This document shows positions 37,480-43,881 of a stretch of 43,881 nucleotides of DNA, piece by piece. The stretch is from a bacterium (lineage in GTDB: Bacteria; Patescibacteriota; Minisyncoccia; UBA6257; 2-01-FULL-56-20). Below the pieces are notes generated by a model, which saw only the letters and a program-made list of their open reading frames with translations, was not told the origin of the DNA and did not search any database. The stretch is from positions 1 to 43,881 of the forward strand of contig JAJYDL010000003.1 in the NCBI GenBank assembly GCA_021777495.1, written 5' to 3'. Made by a program: the position numbers and the translations under genes. Within the stretch, counting starts at the first letter, position 1. Every line of letters starts with the position of its first letter.

Positions 37480-39471
37480 CTAGAGATGATAGACGAAGAT
37501 CGAGGTTCCGATCCGGTAATCCGGGGGCGGGAGGTTTCCCATAGCGCCGCCGAGCCAGGTGCCCGTGGCGTCGGCGGGAGGACGGATCGCGGTGAGCCAC
37601 GAGTACGTATCCGATGCATTGCGGGTCATATTCGGAGAGAGGGGCTGCGTGGCGAGCTCGAGCGTGTTTACGGAAACCGCGAGCCAGTGGATGCCGTCGT
37701 GTACGGGATTCCCTTTGCGCGACGACCAATTCACCTCTTTGTTTCCGAGATAGTACGCGGGGTTGCCGCCGCCGAAGTAATCGACGCCGATCTTGTCGAT
37801 CTCCGGATGGGAATCCACGAAGGATCGGAGCCGCAGGAGGTCCTGTCCCCAGTCGTAATTGGAATCCGTTACGAAGTGATATCCTCCCCACGTCCCTCCG
37901 CCGAGTTCGTTGAAATAGGAAAGGAAGTACGGCGCCGTGAAGAGCACTTCGAGTACGAACCAGGCGAGAAGCAGGACAAGGAAGGCGTATTTCGCGAGCG
38001 CGACTCCCGCCGAGCGCGCTACGGCGCCTATGCTTGAAAGGTCGAAGCGCATGATCCACGCGCGCCATGCTCCCGCGGCGAGGATGAAGATGAGGGGGAT
38101 CGTCGGCATGAGGTGCCTGATGCCGATATTGAGAGGGCTGTGCATGCTGTAGCCCCAGTACAGCGCGATGAACGATGCGAGCGAGAACTGCGTGAAATGA
38201 TCGTCGATATATTCGCCGAATTGCCGGCACCATGCGCGGATCCTTCCGGTCCCTTCCATCGCCGCATCGCGCGCACGCCGTCGCATCGCGCGGAGCGTCC
38301 ACCATGCGGCAAGGACTATCCCGATGAGCACGATGATGAGCGAAGGGAGCGGTTCCTTGAGGAGGAAGAGCGCGGGGAAATATATCCAGCCGCCCGTTTC
38401 CCTTACCTTGCCGAGGAAGTAGATCGTGTTTCCGCCGTCCACGCGCTGCAGCACCATGAGGATGCCGAGCATATACTGCGCGATCGGACGCGTGACGTAG
38501 CGGTGCGACATCCATATGTCGGCATCGGCAAGGCAGCGCATGCCGTGGCACAGCTGACCCGCGGGCGTGGGTCCCCCGGCGAACGATCCAAGGATGGCCT
38601 GCGTGTCATAGGCCTGCTTCGCGACGGGTTCGCCCGAGGTGAAGAGGAAGTATGCCGGATAGACGATCACCGCATATCCTATGATGAATACGAGCGCCAC
38701 CCTTCCCGCCCACCATCCGCACCGCCGCCAGAAGTGGCGCATGCGGCGCACGCGCTCCGTCGTGTTCCAGGAAGGGAGTACGTCCCGCAGCAACAGCGCG
38801 ATGCCGAGGAAGATATAGAGCGGTCCGAGAAGAGGCGCGGAGAATTTGGTGAGCTGTGCGATGCCGAACGCGATCCCCGCATACCAGAGGTTCTTTGCGG
38901 ACGGATCGTCCGCGAAGCGCAGGAAGAATATGAGCGAGAGCACGATGCCGAACGCCGCACCCACGTCCGTCGTCACGTAGTGGCCGTTCGCGAGCACCGC
39001 GGGATCGAGCCCGAAAAGGATTGTCGGCAGGAGCGCCCAGAGCGGTCCGAGCGTACGCCGTGCAAGGAACCAGACGAGGATGATCGCAAGGATGGTGAGG
39101 AGGATCGGCATGATGCGGCCCACCCGCACGATGGCGTTCGGGTCGTTCCCGGAATGATAGAGGAACTCGTATCCCATCGCCCATTCGCCGTTCACCTTGC
39201 TTGTCCAGGCGGGATTCGCGACGGGGAACGCGGGCTGCACGAAGAGCATCACGGGGAGCATCGCAAGCGCTTTTACGAGCGGAGGATGTTCCGGGTTCAG
39301 GCGGTAGTCGAGCATGCGCACGTATCCGTAACCCGCGGGGATGTGCGCCTGTTCGTCCATGATGGCGGAATCGGTCCGCGATGCCCACAGCATGAGGCCG
39401 AACGACGCGGCGCAGATGACCGCAAGCGCGGCCGCCGCCCACGCCGTCGTGAATTTCCGCAGGGTTTCCAT
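37480..39471 (-). CDS. Polytopic GT39/PMT-like glycosyltransferase
   Basis: DSAIMDEQAHIPAGYGYVRMLDYRLNPEHPPLVKAL and many TM helices. Confidence 0.8.
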   Translation of the reverse strand: METLRKFTTAWAAAALAVICAASFGLMLWASRTDSAIMDEQAHIPAGYGYVRMLDYRLNPEHPPLVKALAMLPVMLFVQPAFPVANPAWTSKVNGEWAMGYEFLYHSGNDPNAIVRVGRIMPILLTILAIILVWFLARRTLGPLWALLPTILFGLDPAVLANGHYVTTDVGAAFGIVLSLIFFLRFADDPSAKNLWYAGIAFGIAQLTKFSAPLLGPLYIFLGIALLLRDVLPSWNTTERVRRMRHFWRRCGWWAGRVALVFIIGYAVIVYPAYFLFTSGEPVAKQAYDTQAILGSFAGGPTPAGQLCHGMRCLADADIWMSHRYVTRPIAQYMLGILMVLQRVDGGNTIYFLGKVRETGGWIYFPALFLLKEPLPSLIIVLIGIVLAAWWTLRAMRRRARDAAMEGTGRIRAWCRQFGEYIDDHFTQFSLASFIALYWGYSMHSPLNIGIRHLMPTIPLIFILAAGAWRAWIMRFDLSSIGAVARSAGVALAKYAFLVLLLAWFVLEVLFTAPYFLSYFNELGGGTWGGYHFVTDSNYDWGQDLLRLRSFVDSHPEIDKIGVDYFGGGNPAYYLGNKEVNWSSRKGNPVHDGIHWLAVSVNTLELATQPLSPNMTRNASDTYSWLTAIRPPADATGTWLGGAMGNLPPPDYRIGTSIFVYHL

Positions 39472-39571
39472 ATGGACACAGTATAGGACCCGCGCGCCGA
39501 ATAATCCAACGTTTCCGGGGCGCCGACGGAGCCCGGATTTGATGGTACACTATACGTGTACGACGACCCAC

Positions 39572-41773
39572 ATGGAAGCACCCAAGAGACCGATACAGTC
39601 ATCCCACCTCAGCGAAGAAGTCCGCACGGAGGAGCTCGCAAGGACCGTGATGGGGCCGAGAGGGGGTTCCCGCGGTCCGCACGGATCGCTTATGGCGCCG
39701 CGAAGGAAGCGCTCCCGTCCGCGGGGACTCTTCTGGGCCCTTGCGGGACTCGGGGTTTTTTTCGTTGCGGCGTTCGCCGGTTCATATTTCGTTGCGCGGC
39801 AGGAGCTTTCCGCCACCGTTTCCGCGAGGGAAGGTTCGTTGAGGGCGGGGGTGGAAGATCTCCGGAATCTCGACCTTGCATCGGCGTCGAAGGAGTTCTC
39901 GTCGAATAATGTGTCCGCGTCGGGGTGGATGGATTCTTTTGCATCGATCCTCTCCGGCGGCCGCGGCGCGTTCGGTGCGTGGGACGACCTTTCCCGGCAG
40001 ATGTTCGCCTTCACCCAGGACCTCGGGAACGCCGAACAGGATCTGTGGGGGACATTCGCATACGTTTCGGTCACGAACGGAGCTCCTTCTTCGACGGCCT
40101 CTTCCTCGTCCGCGCCTGTGCCTTCGTCCGTTCCGGGAAGCTCTCCGTCGCCGCTCGTGGGCGATCTTACGAACATCCGCACCGCGCTCGGCGCGATCGA
40201 TGCCGATATGAGTACGCTTTCCGGGGAGAGCGCCGCGCTCGGCGCCTTCGGTATCGGCGCGAATTCGGGCGCGCTCGGCGCGAATTCCGGGAATTACCTC
40301 GCGCTCAAGGCGCAGCTCGGCTCCGCGGAACAGTTTCTCGATGCGTTCATTCCGTGGTTCGGCGATACCGCGGCCCCGCACCACGTCCTCGTGCTTCTTG
40401 AGAATCCCTCGGAGATGCGGCCGGGAGGAGGGTTCCTCGGAAGCTATGCCGACGTATCCGTGCGCGGAGGGGCTATCACCGGGATTTCGGTGTATGACAT
40501 CGCCGACGTCGATGCGGCGTTCGCGCAAAAGATAATCCCTCCGGTCCCGCTCCAGCTCGAGGAGAAAGGATGGCGCCCTGCGGACGGGAACTGGTTCTTC
40601 GATTTTCCGACCTCCGCATCGGCCACGATATCCCTTTTCGAATCGTCGGCGCTTTACGCGGACGCATCGACCACGTTCGATGCGGCGATCGCGCTCACGC
40701 CGCGGACGATCGAGGACATTCTTTCCCTCACGGGCCCCGTGTCCGTCCCGGATGCCGAGCTTGGGATCGTGCCCGCAAAGGGAGCCCCCACGTCCACGAT
40801 GTTTTCCGCGGACAATCTTACCGAGGAGATCCAATCCGTCGTCCAGGCGGGACAGGCGAACCGTTCGCGCATCGCCGCGCCGAAGAGCGTGATCGGTTTC
40901 GTTTGGAAAGACGTCCTTTCACGGCTTGCGTCCTCCACTGCGGGTACGCAGCAGCAGCTTCTCGGCCTCGTGCCTGCATGGATCGCGAACAAGGATGTGA
41001 TGATTTATTCGAACGATGGCAATATCGAGAACTTCTTGCGCACCCTCGGCGCGGCGGGCGACGAGTTCCGGTTCCCGCAGGACTTCAACGGAGATTATCT
41101 CGCGATCGCGAACACCGACGTGAACAGCGACAAGTCGGAGCGTTACGTCTCCTCGACGATTTCGTGGACCGTGAGCATCGGCGCCCACGGCACCGCAACC
41201 GATCATGTGGCGATCGTGCGGACCCATCATGGCGATCTCGCGCCCCGCGCGGAGTGGTGGTATCGAACGACGAATCAGGATTATATTCAGGTCATGGTCC
41301 CCGCGGGCAGCACGCTCGACAACGAAAAAGGAGGATTCATAAAGAAGGTGCCCGCGCCGATCGATTATGCGAAGGGAGGGTATTCCTCCTATCCGCTCCT
41401 TGCGGCGATCCAGTCGAGCACCGTGCCGCTCTTTTCCGTTCCCGGCGTGACGGTCCTCTACGGAGCCGCGGGCGGGGCGTCCCCGATGGCCGATCCCGGC
41501 AAAACGGTGTTCTCGGTGTGGGATCGCACGTATCTCGCAAGCACCACGGAGGTCGCTTTCGATTATTCCCATCCGCTCTATGCCGCTCCCGCGGACGGCA
41601 TGCAATACGAGTTCGTCCTCGAGCGCCCCTCGGGCGCGGCAGGGGAATATAAAGTGGAGATCGATGCCCCCCTCGGCTATGTCTTCGCCGAGAACGGGCT
41701 TGCAAGCTTTCTCTATGATTCCACGAGCACGCCGGGGCGCCTGGTCTTTGACCTCACCCTTCAGAAGATATAA
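39572..41773 (+). CDS. DUF4012 domain membrane protein
   Basis: N-terminal TM, then HHVLVLLENPSEMRPGGGFLGSYADVSVRGGAITGISVYDIADVD. Confidence 0.85.
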   Translation: MEAPKRPIQSSHLSEEVRTEELARTVMGPRGGSRGPHGSLMAPRRKRSRPRGLFWALAGLGVFFVAAFAGSYFVARQELSATVSAREGSLRAGVEDLRNLDLASASKEFSSNNVSASGWMDSFASILSGGRGAFGAWDDLSRQMFAFTQDLGNAEQDLWGTFAYVSVTNGAPSSTASSSSAPVPSSVPGSSPSPLVGDLTNIRTALGAIDADMSTLSGESAALGAFGIGANSGALGANSGNYLALKAQLGSAEQFLDAFIPWFGDTAAPHHVLVLLENPSEMRPGGGFLGSYADVSVRGGAITGISVYDIADVDAAFAQKIIPPVPLQLEEKGWRPADGNWFFDFPTSASATISLFESSALYADASTTFDAAIALTPRTIEDILSLTGPVSVPDAELGIVPAKGAPTSTMFSADNLTEEIQSVVQAGQANRSRIAAPKSVIGFVWKDVLSRLASSTAGTQQQLLGLVPAWIANKDVMIYSNDGNIENFLRTLGAAGDEFRFPQDFNGDYLAIANTDVNSDKSERYVSSTISWTVSIGAHGTATDHVAIVRTHHGDLAPRAEWWYRTTNQDYIQVMVPAGSTLDNEKGGFIKKVPAPIDYAKGGYSSYPLLAAIQSSTVPLFSVPGVTVLYGAAGGASPMADPGKTVFSVWDRTYLASTTEVAFDYSHPLYAAPADGMQYEFVLERPSGAAGEYKVEIDAPLGYVFAENGLASFLYDSTSTPGRLVFDLTLQKI

Positions 41774-41831
41774 GAACCTTCGAGGGGCCTCTTTGCGGGC
41801 GTAACGAACGGCATATTCCCTCGTATCTACC

Positions 41832-42386
41832 ATGGAACGGAACAATGTGACATCCGATCGTCTGACCAAGCTCGCGCTGCGCATGAAAAAGGGCGACCGC
41901 CGCGCGGCCGAGGCTCTTTATGACGATCTTTTGCCGAAAGTGTACGGGTTCCTGTTTGTGCGCACCGGCACGCGGGAGATCGCCGAAGACCTTGCCCAGG
42001 ATGTCTTCGTAAAGCTCGTGGAGAAGATAGGCATGTTCAGCGAAGATCGCGGAAGGTTCACGGTATGGTTCTGGCAGATCACGCGGAACGTCCTGATCGA
42101 TCATTACCGGGAAAAGAAGGAAACCCCGTTCTCCGTGTTCGAAGACGAAGCGGTGGAGGGTATGGCCGTCACGGAGATGCCCGACATCGAGAAGCGGATG
42201 CGCTACGGCACCCTCAGGGAATTCGTCGCAGGGCTCCGTGAGGACGAGCGGGAGCTCTTCGAGCTGCGGTATGTTGCGGAAATGTCGTACAAGGACATCG
42301 CCGCGATGCTCGGCAGATCGGAAGGGTCGCTCCGCGTCGCGGCCATGAGGCTCAAGGAAAAAATACACAAAGAACTCGGATCATGA
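41832..42386 (+). CDS. ECF-type sigma-70 family RNA polymerase sigma factor
   Basis: AEDLAQDVFVKLVEKI, FTVWFWQITRNVLIDHYREKK (region 2), ELFELRYVAEMSYKDIAAMLGRSEGSLRVAAMRLKEKI (region 4). Confidence 0.92.
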   Translation: MERNNVTSDRLTKLALRMKKGDRRAAEALYDDLLPKVYGFLFVRTGTREIAEDLAQDVFVKLVEKIGMFSEDRGRFTVWFWQITRNVLIDHYREKKETPFSVFEDEAVEGMAVTEMPDIEKRMRYGTLREFVAGLREDERELFELRYVAEMSYKDIAAMLGRSEGSLRVAAMRLKEKIHKELGS

Positions 42387-43309
42387 ACTGGTTCACCCGC
42401 AACAATACGCTTCCCCGAAGGATCAAGGCAACGCTCGCGCCCGAGCGCCGTTTTGCCGCGGATGCGAAGAAGCGGTACCTTTCCCTCTACGATGCCGCGC
42501 ATGGCGGCGCGGCGGGGCACGGTGTCGGATGGCGCGTCGCATGGAGGTCCGCGGGAGCCGCGGCCGCGATCCTTGCCACCGTGGCGGCCACGTCCGCGTT
42601 CGCCGATGTCCGGAACGTCCCTCCCACGAACATGCTCTATCCTTTGAAGCGGCTTGCGGAGAGCGTCCAGCTCGCCGTGGCGCCCGCCGCGGCAAAGCCC
42701 ACCCTCGAACTTTCGTTCGCCGCGCGGCGCGCCGAGGAGATCAATGCGATCGCGGCGAATCCCGATGCGGCGGCCTACGCTCCGCTCGTGAAGAAGCTTA
42801 CGAAGAATCTCGATGCCGAAGTGAGCAGTTCGCTTGCCGACGAGGCGCGCACTCCTTTGAAAGGGGAGGCCCTTCTCAAGTTCTGCAGTTTCATGGGGCC
42901 GGCATTCTCGGAAGAGCAGGCGACCGCCACCGCGACCTCGTCCGCGACCGTAACGAGCACCCCGCCGTTTCTGCTTTCGGGAGAGGGAAATGGCCGCGAC
43001 GAACAAGTGAGCGTCGGCGAACGCGTAGCCGCGAACCAGGGTCTTTTTGCAAGGGTTGCGGGCGATTGCCCCTCTCTGATGCCGGGCGGTGCGACGACTT
43101 CGGTCGGGGAAGGTCACGGATCATTCCCGCACGGCCGCGGATCCGTATATCTTCCGCAAGATACGCCTTCGGGGAGCGCATCCTTTTCCGCTCCTTCGAT
43201 CGTTCCCGCGGGTGACGTTTCTTCGGGCGCATCGGGGAATGATGGCGCATCGGGTAAGGATGGGGGTGACGGAGGAAGACATTCGTTTTCCGGGTTTTCC
43301 GGGCGCTGA
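42383..43309 (+). CDS. DUF5667-like membrane protein, putative sigma-factor partner
   Basis: ATGA overlap with the sigma gene; single TM AAAAILATVAATSAFA followed by PTNMLYPLKRLAESVQLAVA. Confidence 0.65.
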   Translation: MNWFTRNNTLPRRIKATLAPERRFAADAKKRYLSLYDAAHGGAAGHGVGWRVAWRSAGAAAAILATVAATSAFADVRNVPPTNMLYPLKRLAESVQLAVAPAAAKPTLELSFAARRAEEINAIAANPDAAAYAPLVKKLTKNLDAEVSSSLADEARTPLKGEALLKFCSFMGPAFSEEQATATATSSATVTSTPPFLLSGEGNGRDEQVSVGERVAANQGLFARVAGDCPSLMPGGATTSVGEGHGSFPHGRGSVYLPQDTPSGSASFSAPSIVPAGDVSSGASGNDGASGKDGGDGGRHSFSGFSGR

Positions 43310-43366
43310 TGCGGTCTCTCCGCACGGCATTTCCCCGTGGCCGCCATGCGTGGTATCATGTCCCGT

Positions 43367-43690
43367 ATGACGATAGATGAATTCAAGAATGCCGATCTCC
43401 GGGTAGGGGAGATCACCGCCGCGGAGCCGGTGGAAGGGTCCGAAAAGCTCCTCAAGCTCAAGGTCGACCTTGGAGAGGAGGAACCTCGCCAGATTTTGTC
43501 GGGAATCGCAAAGCATTACGCTCCCGGCGATCTCGTCGGGAAAAAGGTCGTGATCATCGCCAATCTGGAGCCGCGTATGCTCATGGGGCACGAGAGCAGG
43601 GGGATGCTTCTTGCCGCGCACGGCGCGGATGAGGCTCCGATACTCCTTCTTCCCGCGGGCGACGTTCCTCCGGGCGCGAAGATCTCCTGA
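43367..43690 (+). CDS. Standalone tRNA-binding (EMAP/MetG-C-like) domain protein
   Basis: TIDEFKNADLRVGEITAAEPVEGSEKLLKLKVDLGEE...GKKVVIIANLEPRMLMGHESRGMLLAA. ATG 43367 lies 7 nt after TATCAT; an in-frame ATG also lies at 43358. Confidence 0.88.
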   Translation: MTIDEFKNADLRVGEITAAEPVEGSEKLLKLKVDLGEEEPRQILSGIAKHYAPGDLVGKKVVIIANLEPRMLMGHESRGMLLAAHGADEAPILLLPAGDVPPGAKIS

Positions 43691-43742
43691 TCGGCGCACG
43701 CCCCGAAGTTTCCGCAGAATAAATCCACACCATCGCATATTC

Positions 43743-43881
43743 ATGAAACAGGGATTCCTCATTGCAGCATTCGTCGTGCTCGGCGCGCGCGTCGTCGAGA
43801 AGCGCGAATGCACCATTCCTCCTGAGATCGGGTACGGCGCGCAGGGGGCGGGCGGCGTCATCCCTCCGAGATCGGCAGAGC
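43743..43881 (+). CDS. FKBP-type peptidyl-prolyl isomerase fragment, truncated at the right edge and lacking the N-terminal half of the domain
   Basis: MKQGFLIAAFVVLGARVVEKRECTIPPEIGYGAQGAGGVIPPRSAE: signal-like start running straight into the FKBP C-terminal motif. Confidence 0.6.
   Translation, partial: MKQGFLIAAFVVLGARVVEKRECTIPPEIGYGAQGAGGVIPPRSAE

Noticed and set aside
38113-39486. 457-aa plus-strand ORF antisense to the GT39 gene
   Set aside because: Charged shadow ORF opposite a clear multi-TM protein.

Overview
This 43.9 kb window has high GC, is gene-dense, and looks like a Patescibacteria/CPR (Parcubacteria-type) genome fragment. That assignment is inferred from the DUF4012, 'GISPP'-type and tail-fibre-like surface families and the compact layout; I could not run a phylogeny. 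Housekeeping genes: recG, tyrS, serS, def-fmt, tRNA-Lys(CTT), tRNA-Gln(TTG), a DEAD-box helicase, a standalone tRNA-binding domain, an FtsQ-like protein and a class IV aminotransferase. Redox genes: a Bcp-type peroxiredoxin, a sulfide:quinone-oxidoreductase-like flavoprotein and a superoxide dismutase. Transport genes: a P1B-type ATPase and an ABC exporter. About 10 kb (22.0-32.5 kb) encodes secreted or membrane-anchored surface proteins, including a dockerin-bearing Fn3 protein followed directly by two membrane-anchored cohesin-like proteins. The most notable observations are: (1) that self-contained cohesin/dockerin surface operon; (2) a recurrent -10 box placed 6-8 nt before the ATG of many genes, implying widespread leaderless transcription; (3) an SQR-like protein that keeps the three catalytic cysteines but lacks the C-terminal membrane helix, next to a peroxiredoxin; (4) an unannotated 40-aa, very basic protein with its own promoter and terminator; (5) an FKBP-like ORF at the right edge that lacks the N-terminal half of its domain. 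No CRISPR array, transposase or rRNA gene was seen.
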